From Burkholderiales bacterium (GTDB lineage Bacteria > Pseudomonadota > Gammaproteobacteria > Burkholderiales > Casimicrobiaceae): DNA of 64,000 nt. The notes under the pieces are model-generated. The model was not told the origin of the DNA. It saw nothing but the letters and a program-made list of their open reading frames with translations, and did no database searches. The stretch lies in NCBI GenBank assembly GCA_025354165.1, contig JANXNI010000057.1, positions 49,111-113,110 of the forward strand, in the 5' to 3' direction. This document shows positions 26,537 through 36,490 of the stretch, piece by piece (position 1 is the stretch's first letter; each line of letters opens with the position of its first letter). A program made the translations under genes and the position numbers.

Positions 26537-28192
26537 ATGAATAATTTTCAAACACGTTCGCCCGATAGGGCTGCAAGCGCAAGCAGTGCAGATATTGCAG
26601 ACTGGCGGCCTGAGGATGAGCAGTTTTGGGAATCGACGGGCAAGAAGATTGCCTATCGCAACCTCTGGATATCGATTCCAGCGCTGCTGTGCGGCTTTGC
26701 GGTTTGGGGCATGTGGGCCATCATCACCGTGCAGATGCTCAATCTGGGTTTTCCGTTCACCCAGGCTGAGCTGTTTACGCTAACCGCCATTGCTGGTATT
26801 GCCGGTGCCACGATGCGTATCCCGGCGTCCTTCCTGATTCGTCTGGCGGGCGGGCGCAACGTCATTTTCCTCACGACCGCCATGCTGTTGGCGCCGGCCA
26901 TCGGCACCGGCATCGTATTGCAACACAAGGAATGGCCGCTATGGGCCTTCCAGCTGATGGCCTTGTGGTGCGGTGTCGGTGGCGGTAACTTCGCCTCCTC
27001 GATGTCGAATATCAGCGGTTTCTTTCCGAAGCGTCTGCAGGGCACTGGTCTGGGGCTGAATGCGGGCTTGGGAAACTTCGGCGTGACAACGATGCAAATC
27101 GTCATCCCGCTGGTCATGACGGCCGGAATCTTCGGTGCGTGGGGTGGCCCGCCCGCGATTTTGGTAAAGGAAAGCGGCTGGATCTTCGGCAAGATCGCCA
27201 CTGGCACGCCAACGTGGATCCAGAACTCCGGCTTTGCCTGGGTGCTCTCGCTGGTGCCGTTGTCGATCTTGTGCTGGTTCGGCATGAACAACCTGAAGAC
27301 ACTCTCACCCAATACCGGCAATTCGCTCGTTGCGTTCTCGAAGATCACCTACCTGTACACGTTGGCGTTCGTACCATCGATCTTCATGCTGTGGTTGTAC
27401 TTGCCAGCACCGACGGGCCTGGGACTGCTCAATGTATGGGTAGCGATTCCGTTGGACATCATGCTCATGCTGATGGTGATGAAGTTCGCTGCATTCGGAC
27501 CGATGAAGGAAGGCGTGGCCAAGCAGTTTGAAATATTCAAGAACAAGCACACCTGGTCCCTGACGATTCTGTACATCGTCACCTTTGGTTCGTTCATCGG
27601 CTTTTCGATGGCGCTGCCGCTGGCGATGAAGGTCATCTTCGACGTTATTCACGTGCCAGACGTGAACGGTGTGATGACGCACACGAAGGGAAACCCGAAT
27701 GCGCTGCCCGTACTCGCTTATGCCTGGATCGGGCCTTTCGTCGGTGCGGCGACGCGCCCGTTGGGCGGCTGGATATCGGACAAGTTCGGCGGTTCGATCG
27801 TCACGCAGTGGGTATGCGTGGTGATGACGGTGGCCGCAGTGGCCGTTGGCTACCTGATGATGCTGGCCTATCACTCGGCCACACCCGAGCAATACTTCTT
27901 CCCATTCCTGGCGCTGTTCGTGGTGCTCTTTGCTGCCACTGGGATTGGCAACGGTTCGACCTTCCGCAGCATTGGCTACATCTTCGATCGGCAGCAGGCC
28001 GGCCCAGTGCTGGGCTGGACTTCGGCTGTAGCCGCTTACGGCGCTTTCGCCGCGCCAGTGGTCATCGGTGAGCAGATCAAGGCCGGAACGCCACAGGCCG
28101 CGATGTATGGCTTTGCCGTTTTTTATGCACTGTGCCTGGTGCTGAACTGGTGGTTCTACTTGCGCAAGGATGCGTACATCAAAAACCCATGA
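26537..28192 (+). CDS. narK2: NarK2-type nitrate/nitrite antiporter
   Basis: Major facilitator protein of 551 residues with twelve or more membrane helices and a hydrophilic N-terminal 40 residues. GVGGGNFASSMSNISGFFPK and WIGPFVGAATRPLGGWISDKF are typical of NarK2, which exchanges cytoplasmic nitrite for nitrate. A long insertion (about 195-240) is usual for this type. The adjacent NarK1/NarK2 pair upstream of narG is characteristic of denitrifying beta- and alphaproteobacteria. It lies 36 bases after narK1. Confidence 0.94.
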   Translation: MNNFQTRSPDRAASASSADIADWRPEDEQFWESTGKKIAYRNLWISIPALLCGFAVWGMWAIITVQMLNLGFPFTQAELFTLTAIAGIAGATMRIPASFLIRLAGGRNVIFLTTAMLLAPAIGTGIVLQHKEWPLWAFQLMALWCGVGGGNFASSMSNISGFFPKRLQGTGLGLNAGLGNFGVTTMQIVIPLVMTAGIFGAWGGPPAILVKESGWIFGKIATGTPTWIQNSGFAWVLSLVPLSILCWFGMNNLKTLSPNTGNSLVAFSKITYLYTLAFVPSIFMLWLYLPAPTGLGLLNVWVAIPLDIMLMLMVMKFAAFGPMKEGVAKQFEIFKNKHTWSLTILYIVTFGSFIGFSMALPLAMKVIFDVIHVPDVNGVMTHTKGNPNALPVLAYAWIGPFVGAATRPLGGWISDKFGGSIVTQWVCVVMTVAAVAVGYLMMLAYHSATPEQYFFPFLALFVVLFAATGIGNGSTFRSIGYIFDRQQAGPVLGWTSAVAAYGAFAAPVVIGEQIKAGTPQAAMYGFAVFYALCLVLNWWFYLRKDAYIKNP

Positions 28193-28262
28193 CCCCGACC
28201 ATGTTCGCTTACTCACGACAGCTAGCTAGCCGCTCAGGCCAACGATTTCCAAGGAGCCACAC

Positions 28263-31200
28263 ATGAGCCATTTTCTTGATCGACTCACCCACTTCACGCA
28301 ACCCCGCGAAAGCTTCGCGGACGGACACGGCGTGACCACCGGTGAAGACCGCACGTGGGAAGACGCCTACCGCAATCGCTGGGCACACGACAAAATTGTG
28401 CGTTCGACGCATGGCGTGAACTGCACGGGCTCATGCTCGTGGAAAATTTACGTCAAAGGCGGTATCGTGACGTGGGAGACGCAGCAGACCGATTACCCAC
28501 GTACGCGCTGGGACATGCCCAATCACGAGCCGCGGGGCTGTGCACGCGGAGCGTCGTACTCGTGGTATTTGTACAGCGCCAATCGCGTAAAGTTTCCGAT
28601 GGTGCGTGGACGACTGCTTAAGTCGTGGCGCGCCGCGCGGCTTGCGAACGACCCTGTCGCCGCGTGGACGGCCATTGTGGAAAACGATGCCACGCGCAGC
28701 GACTATCAAAAGGTGCGCGGGCTGGGCGGATTCGTTCGTTCAAGTTGGGACGAAGTCAACGAGATCATCGCTGCTGCGAATGTGTACACCATCAAGAAAT
28801 ATGGCGCAGATCGCGTGATCGGATTTTCGCCGATCCCGGCGATGTCAATGGTCAGCTACGCAGCGGGCTCGCGCTACCTGAGCCTCATCGGCGGCGTTTG
28901 CATGAGTTTTTACGACTGGTATTGCGATCTGCCGCCCGCAAGCCCGCAGGTTTGGGGCGAGCAGACCGACGTGCCGGAATCGGCCGATTGGTACAACTCG
29001 ACCTATATCATCGCCTGGGGCTCGAACGTGCCGCAAACGCGCACGCCAGACGCGCACTTTTTTACCGAGGTTCGTTACAAGGGCGCAAAGACCGTCGCGG
29101 TGACACCGGATTACTCGGAAGTCGCAAAGCTCGCAGATTTGTGGATGCACCCCAAGCAGGGCACCGACGCCGCGATGGCAATGGCGATGGGGCACGTAAT
29201 CCTCAAAGAGTTCTACATCGATAATCGTTCAACGTATTTCGACGACTACGCGCGGCGATATACCGATCTTCCGATGTTGGTGATGCTCAAAGAGCACAAA
29301 CTGCCATCAGGCGATACAGTTTTGGTGCCGGATCGCTATGTTCGCGCCTCCGACTTCAATGGCAAGTTAGGTCAAGCCAACAATCCCGAGTGGAAGACCG
29401 TAGCGTTTGACCAGGACGGTAAAGTCGTACTTCCGACCGGTGCCATCGGCTTTCGGTGGGGGCCTGACGGGCGTGCTGACCAGGGCCAGTGGAATCTCGA
29501 AGCAAAAGAGGCGCGGCACGGGAGTAACGTCAAGCTGCAATTGTCGGTCATGGAGAACGACGAGACGGCCATCGAAACCGCGAAGGTGGGCTTCCCGTAT
29601 TTCGGTGGAATTGAACACACTCATTTCCCCAACAACGCGGGTGGTGATGTCACCGTTCGCACGGTGCCGGTTCGCCGCATCATGCTCGGCAAAGCCGGTG
29701 ACAAGCGTGATGCGCTAGTTGCCACAGTATTTGATTTACAGGTTGCGAACTACGGTGTGGCGCGCGGCATCAAAGGTGAACACGCGGCTAGCGACTACAA
29801 CGACGACCAGCCGTACACCCCGGCATGGCAGGAAAAAATTACCGGTGTGCCGCGCGACCAGGTGATCACTGTGGCCCGCCAGTTTGCGGAGAATGCCGAC
29901 AAGACGCATGGCAAATCGATGATCATCATCGGTGCGGCGATGAACCACTGGTATCACAGCGACATGAATTATCGCGGCGTGATCAACATGCTCATGATGT
30001 GCGGCTGCATCGGTCAATCCGGGGGCGGTTGGGCACACTACGTCGGTCAGGAGAAGCTGCGTCCGCAGACCGGTTGGCTGCCTCTGGCGTTTGCGCTGGA
30101 CTGGATTCGTCCGCCACGCCAGATGAATAGCACCAGCTTCTTCTACGCCCACACCGATCAGTGGCGCTACGAAAAGCTCGGAATGGACGAAGTTCTTTCG
30201 CCGCTGGCCGACAAGAGCAAGTACGGCGGCAGCATGATCGACTACAACGTGCGGGCCGAGCGTATGGGTTGGTTGCCTTCAGCACCGCAAATGAAAACCA
30301 ACCCGATGCAGTTGGTAAAGGACGCGCAAACGGCTGGACTTGAGCCGAAAGACTACGTGGTCAAAGGGCTCAAGGACGGAACAGTTGCTATGAGCTGCAC
30401 CGACCCGGATCACCCGAATAACTGGCCACGCAACATGTTCATCTGGCGATCCAACTTGTTGGGCTCGTCGGGTAAGGGTCATGAATATTTCCTCAAGCAC
30501 TTGCTTGGCACCAGCAATGGGGTGCAAGGAAAAGATCTGGGCAAAGAGGACGCCAAGCCGACTGAAGTGGTTTGGCACGACAAGGCGCCTGAGGGCAAGC
30601 TTGACCTGCTGGTGACGCTTGATTTCCGCATGAGCACGACGTGCCTGTATTCAGACATCGTGCTTCCAACCGCGACCTGGTACGAGAAGAACGATCTCAA
30701 CACCAGCGACATGCATCCCTTCATTCATCCACTCTCAACAGCCGTCGACCCTGCGTGGCAGAGCCGCAGTGACTGGGAGATATACAAAGGCTTCGCGAAG
30801 AAACTCAGCGAAGTCTGTGTTGGCCATCTGGGGGTGGAAAAAGAAGTCGTACTGACACCCCTCATGCACGACAGTCCAGGTGAGCTTGGCCAACCCTTTG
30901 AGGTGACCGACTGGAAGCGCGGTGAATGCGATTTGATTCCCGGGAAAACCGCACCGCAGATTGCGGTCGTGGAGCGCGACTATCCCAACGTCTACAAGCG
31001 CTTTACCGCCCTCGGCCCATTGATGAACAAATTGGGAAATGGCGGCAAAGGCATCGCGTGGAACACGCAGACGGAGGTCAAGCAACTCGGCGAACTCAAC
31101 GGACTGGTGCAGGACGAAGGCGTGACTAAAGGCATGCCGAAAATCGATACCGATATTGACGCCTGCGAAGTTGTATTGCAGCTCGCCCCTGAAACGAACG

Positions 31201-32069
31201 GTCACGTCGCTGTCAAGGCGTGGGAAGCGCAGTCCAAGGCCACCGGTCTCGATCACGTCCACCTGGCGCTGCATCGTGAAGACGAGAAAATTCGCTTCCG
31301 CGACATTCAGGCGCAACCGCGAAAAATCATCAGTGCCCCCACGTGGAGCGGCATTGAGAGCGAGACAGTGAGCTACAACGCGGGCTACACCAACGTGCAT
31401 GAGTTGATCCCGTGGCGCACGCTCACAGGTCGTCAACAGTTCTATCAGGATCACCCGTGGATGATCGCGTTTGGGGAGGGTTTCTCCAGCTATCGGCCAC
31501 CGGTTGATCTGAAAACGACGGCGGGAATTCACAACCTGCGCAGCAACGGCAACCCTGAAATCCTGCTTAACTTCATCACGCCACATCAAAAGTGGGGCAT
31601 TCACAGCACGTATACCGACAACCTGATGATGCTCACGCTAAGTCGTGGCGGACCGATCATCTGGTTGAGCGAGGACGACGCGAAGAAAGCAGACATCGTC
31701 GATAACGACTGGGTGGAGCTATTCAATATCAACGGGGCCATCGCAGCGCGTGCCGTGGTGAGCCAGCGTGTCAATCCCGGCATGGTGATGATGTATCACG
31801 CTCAGGAAAAAATCATCAACACACCGGGCGCGGAAATCACTGGTGTGCGTGGTGGCATTCATAACTCGGTGACGCGCATCGTATTGAAACCAACGCACAT
31901 GATCGGCGGCTACGCGCAGCTCTCATATGGCTTCAACTACTACGGCACGGTGGGCACCAATCGCGATGAGTTCGTGGTTGTCCGGAAGATGAACAAGATT
32001 GACTGGCTGGATACGCCGGTGGGTGAAGAACGTATCGCACTGGTGCAAGCTCAAGGAGAAAACGCATGA
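28263..32069 (+). CDS. narG: respiratory nitrate reductase alpha subunit
   Basis: Molybdenum catalytic subunit of 1268 residues, cytoplasmic face of the membrane, reducing nitrate to nitrite with electrons from quinol via NarI and NarH. The FS0 cluster region HGVNCTGSCSWKIY, with PRGCARGAS further on, has the His and Cys ligands; SFYDWYCDLPPASP holds the Asp that binds molybdenum. AAGGAGCC precedes the ATG. Full length, no defects. It overlaps narH by four bases. Confidence 0.98.
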   Translation: MSHFLDRLTHFTQPRESFADGHGVTTGEDRTWEDAYRNRWAHDKIVRSTHGVNCTGSCSWKIYVKGGIVTWETQQTDYPRTRWDMPNHEPRGCARGASYSWYLYSANRVKFPMVRGRLLKSWRAARLANDPVAAWTAIVENDATRSDYQKVRGLGGFVRSSWDEVNEIIAAANVYTIKKYGADRVIGFSPIPAMSMVSYAAGSRYLSLIGGVCMSFYDWYCDLPPASPQVWGEQTDVPESADWYNSTYIIAWGSNVPQTRTPDAHFFTEVRYKGAKTVAVTPDYSEVAKLADLWMHPKQGTDAAMAMAMGHVILKEFYIDNRSTYFDDYARRYTDLPMLVMLKEHKLPSGDTVLVPDRYVRASDFNGKLGQANNPEWKTVAFDQDGKVVLPTGAIGFRWGPDGRADQGQWNLEAKEARHGSNVKLQLSVMENDETAIETAKVGFPYFGGIEHTHFPNNAGGDVTVRTVPVRRIMLGKAGDKRDALVATVFDLQVANYGVARGIKGEHAASDYNDDQPYTPAWQEKITGVPRDQVITVARQFAENADKTHGKSMIIIGAAMNHWYHSDMNYRGVINMLMMCGCIGQSGGGWAHYVGQEKLRPQTGWLPLAFALDWIRPPRQMNSTSFFYAHTDQWRYEKLGMDEVLSPLADKSKYGGSMIDYNVRAERMGWLPSAPQMKTNPMQLVKDAQTAGLEPKDYVVKGLKDGTVAMSCTDPDHPNNWPRNMFIWRSNLLGSSGKGHEYFLKHLLGTSNGVQGKDLGKEDAKPTEVVWHDKAPEGKLDLLVTLDFRMSTTCLYSDIVLPTATWYEKNDLNTSDMHPFIHPLSTAVDPAWQSRSDWEIYKGFAKKLSEVCVGHLGVEKEVVLTPLMHDSPGELGQPFEVTDWKRGECDLIPGKTAPQIAVVERDYPNVYKRFTALGPLMNKLGNGGKGIAWNTQTEVKQLGELNGLVQDEGVTKGMPKIDTDIDACEVVLQLAPETNGHVAVKAWEAQSKATGLDHVHLALHREDEKIRFRDIQAQPRKIISAPTWSGIESETVSYNAGYTNVHELIPWRTLTGRQQFYQDHPWMIAFGEGFSSYRPPVDLKTTAGIHNLRSNGNPEILLNFITPHQKWGIHSTYTDNLMMLTLSRGGPIIWLSEDDAKKADIVDNDWVELFNINGAIAARAVVSQRVNPGMVMMYHAQEKIINTPGAEITGVRGGIHNSVTRIVLKPTHMIGGYAQLSYGFNYYGTVGTNRDEFVVVRKMNKIDWLDTPVGEERIALVQAQGENA

Positions 32070-33598
32070 AAGTCCGTGCACAAATCGGCATGGTGCTCAA
32101 TCTTGATAAATGCATCGGCTGTCATACCTGCAGCGTGACCTGCAAAAACGTCTGGACGAGTCGACCTGGCATGGAGTACGCCTGGTTCAACAACGTCGAA
32201 ACCAAGCCCGGCATCGGCTATCCGAAGGAGTGGGAGAACCAGGACAAGTGGAACGGTGGATGGGTTCGAAAAGCCAATGGAAGCATCGAGCCACGGCAAG
32301 GCGGCAAGTGGAAGCTGCTCATGAAAATTTTCGCCAATCCAAACTTGCCCGAGATTGATGATTATTACGAACCCTTCACGTTCGACTACGACCATTTGCA
32401 AAGTGCGCCTGAGATGAAGGCGAGTCCGACTGCGCGGCCACGCAGTCTGATTACCGGCAAACAGATGGACAAAATCGTCTGGGGGCCGAACTGGGAAGAG
32501 CTGCTCGGCGGCGAATTCAGCAAACGAAGCGCCGATAAGAACTTCGATGGTTTCGAAGCCGCTCAGAAAGCAATGGTCGGCGAGTTCGAGAACACCTTCA
32601 TGATGTACCTGCCGCGTCTCTGCGAGCATTGCCTGAATCCGGCGTGTGTGGCGAGCTGCCCGTCCGGCTCGATCTACAAACGTGAAGAGGACGGCATCGT
32701 TCTCATTGATCAGGATAAGTGTCGGGGCTGGCGTATGTGCGTCAGCGGTTGTCCGTACAAAAAGATTTACTACAACTGGAAGAGTGGCAAGGCCGAGAAA
32801 TGTACTTTCTGCTACCCGCGCATCGAAGCGGGCGAGCCGACGGTGTGCTCGGAAACGTGCGTGGGCCGCATTCGCTACCTCGGTGTGTTGCTGTACGACG
32901 CGGATCGTATTCAACAAGCGGCGAGCGTTGAACACGACCGTGATCTGTATCAGGCGCAAATCGACATCTTCCTCGATCCGAACGATCCGAAGGTGATTGC
33001 ACAGGCGCGCGCTGATGGGGTTCCAGACAAGTGGATGGAAGCCGCACGCAAGAGCCCGGTCTACAAAATGGCTGTCGACTGGAAAGTGGCGTTGCCACTG
33101 CATCCGGAGTACCGCACATTGCCGATGGTTTGGTACGTGCCGCCGCTTTCGCCCATTACCGCAGCCGCAAACGCAGGCCAGGTGAGTAGCAACGGGCAAA
33201 TTCCGGACGTGAAGCAGTTGCGCATCCCGGTGAAGTATCTGGCTAACCTTTTGACGGCCGGAGACACCATGCCGGTGGAGCGTGCGCTGGAGCGCATGCT
33301 GGCGATGCGCGCCTATCAGCGTGGCAAACACGTTGATGGCTACACCAACCTTGACGTGCTCAAGCAGGTAGGGCTTACACAGGCAGAAGTTGAGGATATG
33401 TATCACGTCATGGCGATTGCGAACTACGAGGATCGCTTCGTGATTCCTTCGACCCATCGTGAGTACGCCGAGAACACGTTCAACGTTCGCGGTGGTTGCG
33501 GCTTCACGTTTGGCAACGGCTGTTCGGAAGGTACGGGTACGACCAGTCTTTTCGGCAGCGAGAAACGTCGCACCATTCCGATCAAAGCGGAGGTCTAA
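32066..33598 (+). CDS. narH: respiratory nitrate reductase beta subunit
   Basis: Electron-transfer subunit of 510 residues carrying four iron-sulfur clusters: CIGCHTCSVTCKNVW, CEHCLNPACVASCP, CRGWRMCVSGCPY and CTFCYPRIEAGEPTVCSETC. The tryptophan in CRGWRMC is the family's usual replacement that gives a three-iron cluster. It links NarI haems to NarG. The start overlaps the narG stop; narJ follows after three bases. Confidence 0.98.
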   Translation: MKVRAQIGMVLNLDKCIGCHTCSVTCKNVWTSRPGMEYAWFNNVETKPGIGYPKEWENQDKWNGGWVRKANGSIEPRQGGKWKLLMKIFANPNLPEIDDYYEPFTFDYDHLQSAPEMKASPTARPRSLITGKQMDKIVWGPNWEELLGGEFSKRSADKNFDGFEAAQKAMVGEFENTFMMYLPRLCEHCLNPACVASCPSGSIYKREEDGIVLIDQDKCRGWRMCVSGCPYKKIYYNWKSGKAEKCTFCYPRIEAGEPTVCSETCVGRIRYLGVLLYDADRIQQAASVEHDRDLYQAQIDIFLDPNDPKVIAQARADGVPDKWMEAARKSPVYKMAVDWKVALPLHPEYRTLPMVWYVPPLSPITAAANAGQVSSNGQIPDVKQLRIPVKYLANLLTAGDTMPVERALERMLAMRAYQRGKHVDGYTNLDVLKQVGLTQAEVEDMYHVMAIANYEDRFVIPSTHREYAENTFNVRGGCGFTFGNGCSEGTGTTSLFGSEKRRTIPIKAEV

Positions 33599-33601
33599 CC
33601 G

Positions 33602-34291
33602 ATGTTTTCGCCCAAACCGCCCGTGATGGCGCTTACCTTGCGCGTGCTGGCGCGCTTGCTGAGCTACCCGGATTCAGACGTTCGCCAACACCTTTCGGAT
33701 ATGCGAAAGGTGCTAGGTGACGAAGGCGCTCTGAGCGCCGCCCGGATCGCCGAACTCGGCGCCTTCATAACCAGCATTGAGCGTCAAAGTGCGATTGATG
33801 CCGAGGCTGACTACGTGCAGCTCTTCGATAGCGGGCGCCGCACGTCGCTGCAGCTCTTTGAGCATGTGCACGGTGATTCACGGGATCGTGGCCCTGCCAT
33901 GATTGATCTCGCGCAGACCTATGAAAAGGCTGGGCTCTACCTCAGCGAAGGCGAGATGCCCGATCACTTGCCGGTAGCGCTCGAATACGCGTCCACACAG
34001 CCGCCCGTTGAGGCGCGTGCTTTTCTTGGTGAAACGTCACACATCCTGAATGTGATCTTTAACGCGCTTGAAAAGCGCAACAGTCGTTACGCGAGCGTGC
34101 TCGGCGCTTTGCTTGATCTGGCGGGTGAGAAGGCCCGTGCAGTCAATGTGCCCGACGAAGAGCCTATTGACGAGAGCTGGGCTGAACCAGCCGCGTTTGA
34201 CGGCTGTTCGTCGCAGGGTCAAACCCGTCCAGCTCAGCCGCAAACGATACAAATTGTTCGTTCAACTCAAGCACAAGGAGCACGCGTATGA
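33602..34291 (+). CDS. narJ: nitrate reductase molybdenum cofactor assembly chaperone
   Basis: Cytoplasmic chaperone of 229 residues of the NarJ/TorD family, required for cofactor insertion into NarG before membrane attachment. VRQHLSDM, DAEADYVQLFDSGRRTSLQ and the LFEHVHGDSRDRGPAMIDL core are clear. A low-complexity C-terminal tail is normal for the family. The stop overlaps the narI start by four bases. Confidence 0.96.
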   Translation: MFSPKPPVMALTLRVLARLLSYPDSDVRQHLSDMRKVLGDEGALSAARIAELGAFITSIERQSAIDAEADYVQLFDSGRRTSLQLFEHVHGDSRDRGPAMIDLAQTYEKAGLYLSEGEMPDHLPVALEYASTQPPVEARAFLGETSHILNVIFNALEKRNSRYASVLGALLDLAGEKARAVNVPDEEPIDESWAEPAAFDGCSSQGQTRPAQPQTIQIVRSTQAQGARV

Positions 34292-35025
34292 ACGCCGCAC
34301 CTGGTTTAGTTCAAAACTTTTTCTTCGTGATTTATCCGTATATTTGTCTGGCCGTCTTCTTTATGGGCAGTCTCGCGCGGTTTGATCGCGACCAGTACAC
34401 ATGGAAGAGCGACTCATCGCAAATGTTGCGCACAGGCACGCTTCGCTGGGGCAGCAATCTCTTTCACATTGGCATCCTGTTCCTGTTCTTTGGTCACGCT
34501 GCTGGTCTGCTCACGCCACACTTCATCTACGAGCCATTCATCAGCGCATCGACGAAACAGACGGTCGCCATCGTCACTGGCGGCACAGCAGGTGTATTGT
34601 GTTTTATTGGATTGTCATTGCTGCTGTACCGCCGGATTTTTGACCCCCGAATTCGGCTTACCAGCCATCGTACGGATCTGGCGATTTTGATCATCCTATG
34701 GGTGCAGCTCTGTCTTGGGCTGCTTACACTTCCGCTATCGTTTCAGCACCGCGCCGATGCACACCAGATGCTGATCCTCGCCGACTGGGCGCAGCGTATC
34801 GTCACTCTGCGACCCGATGCGGGCATGCTGGCCGGTATCGACTGGCAGTTCAAGACCCACATGGTGCTGGGCATGACGATCTTTCTGTTGTTCCCGTTCA
34901 GCCGCCTGGTGCACGTATGGAGTGGTTTTGCGTCCGTCGTATACCTGTTCCGCCCCTATCAGGTGGCGCGCTCACGGCGATTGAACCTTCCCCCGGGCCA
35001 CAACACACCACCGACCCGCAACTGA
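34288..35025 (+). CDS. narI: respiratory nitrate reductase gamma subunit
   Basis: Dihaem b membrane subunit of 245 residues with five membrane helices. It oxidises quinol at the periplasmic side and anchors NarGH. Conserved histidines are in LFHIGILFLFFGHAAGLL and in FKTHMVLGMTIFLLFPFSRLVHVWSG, and WKSDSSQML lies in the first loop. Length and order match NarI of other Proteobacteria. Confidence 0.97.
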   Translation: MNAAPGLVQNFFFVIYPYICLAVFFMGSLARFDRDQYTWKSDSSQMLRTGTLRWGSNLFHIGILFLFFGHAAGLLTPHFIYEPFISASTKQTVAIVTGGTAGVLCFIGLSLLLYRRIFDPRIRLTSHRTDLAILIILWVQLCLGLLTLPLSFQHRADAHQMLILADWAQRIVTLRPDAGMLAGIDWQFKTHMVLGMTIFLLFPFSRLVHVWSGFASVVYLFRPYQVARSRRLNLPPGHNTPPTRN

Positions 35026-35042
35026 GGGCGTCTTAAGCACCA

Positions 35043-35447
35043 ATGAATATCACCTGTTTTTCCGATTTACTCAGCGCAGCAAAGAGTCAACCCGAACCGC
35101 AGCGCCTGCTTTTTGTCTTTGCGGGAGCCGAATTGCCTTCAACGGCAAGCGCCGAGCAGCGTGAGCAATTTGCCAGCGGCGAAGGCGGAGAACTGGCACC
35201 CTTGATGTGCGTTGACAAAGCAGTTGATGAGGTTGCGCACTTCGATGCGCTGGTGGCTGAAGCGGCCGAGGCAGGACCGCTCTGGGCGATCGTGTTTACG
35301 ACCGCGTTGTCGGGCCGTGGCGGAAAGATGCCTACCCCTCTTGATGCGCAGGCACCTTTGCAGCAAATGGTCGATTCGATCAAAGCCGGTCGCCTCGACG
35401 GCATGTTGCCGTTTAACCGGCGTGGCGAACCGGTGAACCTTGCGTGA
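35043..35447 (+). CDS. conserved small protein of nar operons
   Basis: Soluble protein of 134 residues beginning MNITCFSDLLSAAKSQPEPQ, with LLFVFAGAELP, LMCVDKAVDEVAHF and WAIVFTTALSGRGGKMPTP. Homologues from nitrate operons are, as I recall, often labelled ribonucleotide reductase subunit, but none of the cysteine or radical motifs of that enzyme is present, so the label is not adopted. Its place 17 bases after narI and before a parvulin suggests a part in nitrate reductase function or maturation. Confidence 0.75.
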   Translation: MNITCFSDLLSAAKSQPEPQRLLFVFAGAELPSTASAEQREQFASGEGGELAPLMCVDKAVDEVAHFDALVAEAAEAGPLWAIVFTTALSGRGGKMPTPLDAQAPLQQMVDSIKAGRLDGMLPFNRRGEPVNLA

Positions 35448-35493
35448 CGCAAGATGCAAATTTTCATTAAATTACTCGCACAGGGAAAATGTC

Positions 35494-36441
35494 ATGCAAC
35501 ACGGAACTAGTGGCGGATGCGGATCTGGATCTGGGCAGTGCGGATGTGCAGGGAAAGCAAAGGCAGACGCCGCAACGCGAGCTGAGCCAGTTACTACACC
35601 GCCAAAGCAGATTGCCCAGAAGTTTGACTTTAGTGCTGTTGCATCGGCCAGCTCAACGGTAGCGTTGGCCGGTCACGGCATACAAGCCAGTGTTAATAGC
35701 GTCGCTCTGCATGCGGCAGGGGATCGGCCGGATGACAACACGCTTCGGCAGCGCGCCTACGGCGAATTGCTACGGCAGGAGGCTGTAAGCGCCGGGCTGC
35801 TGCCAAAAGAGGACATTGCTACCGACGATGGCATTCAAAGCGAAGCCGCAGCCCAGGCGATTGAAAAATTACTTGAATCAGTGCTGGTGGTGCCAGCGCC
35901 TGATGAAGCAACCAGCCGTCGTTTTTTCACGGCGAATCCGTCTCGTTTTCAAAACGGTGAAGAGGTTCGAGCGCGCCACATCCTGTTTGCGGTCACTCCC
36001 GGAATGGACGTCGTCCGTCTGCGTAATCGTGCGGAAGCTGCGCTCCTCGACGCGCGGTGTCGCGAAGACAAGGCCGTAGATCGTTTCGCTGCGCTGGCCA
36101 AGGAACTCAGCAACTGTCCCAGCGCGACCGACGGCGGTGACCTTGGCTGGTTGACAAAGGGCGAATGCGCGCCCGAGTTTGCCCGTGAAGTTTTTGGCCG
36201 CACCGAAGTTGGCGTATTGCCACGGCTGGTTCACAGTCGCTTCGGGTTGCACGTAGTGGAAGTCATTGAACGGAAACCAGGCGAAATGCCTGAATTTGAA
36301 GCGGTACGCGGGGCGGTGGCGCAGGTGTTGCAACAGCAGACCTATGTGACGGCATTGCGGCAATATCTGCAGCTGATCGCTGGGAGTGCGCACATCGTGG
36401 GAGTCGAGCTCGATACTGCTGATTCGCCGCTCGTGCAGTAG
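35494..36441 (+). CDS. parvulin-type peptidyl-prolyl isomerase of the nar operon
   Basis: Protein of 315 residues without a signal peptide, so probably cytoplasmic. An N-terminal Cys/Gly-rich stretch (GGCGSGSGQCGCAGK) is followed by a helical region and a PpiC rotamase domain (about 150-265) with VRARHILFAV, CPSATDGGDLGWLTKGEC and VHSRFGLHVVEV. The layout is that of NifM-like isomerases that mature metalloenzymes. It lies directly behind narGHJI and probably helps fold the reductase. ATG 35494 is chosen; the 18-codon upstream extension overlaps the previous gene. Confidence 0.88.
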   Translation: MQHGTSGGCGSGSGQCGCAGKAKADAATRAEPVTTPPKQIAQKFDFSAVASASSTVALAGHGIQASVNSVALHAAGDRPDDNTLRQRAYGELLRQEAVSAGLLPKEDIATDDGIQSEAAAQAIEKLLESVLVVPAPDEATSRRFFTANPSRFQNGEEVRARHILFAVTPGMDVVRLRNRAEAALLDARCREDKAVDRFAALAKELSNCPSATDGGDLGWLTKGECAPEFAREVFGRTEVGVLPRLVHSRFGLHVVEVIERKPGEMPEFEAVRGAVAQVLQQQTYVTALRQYLQLIAGSAHIVGVELDTADSPLVQ

Positions 36442-36490
36442 GCGAGGGCTGACGCGCGCCTGGAGGTACCTTGGGTAACGGCAGAACTGA

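Noticed and set aside
27305..28216. Minus-strand open frame of 303 codons
   Set aside because: Antisense to the narK2 membrane protein gene, no ribosome site and composition typical of a shadow frame.
30735..31604. Minus-strand open frame of 289 codons
   Set aside because: Lies wholly within narG, which is intact; open only because of codon bias.
32051..33457. Minus-strand open frame of 468 codons
   Set aside because: It is the shadow of narH; the plus strand encodes four iron-sulfur motifs and the antisense translation is His/Arg-rich without any domain.
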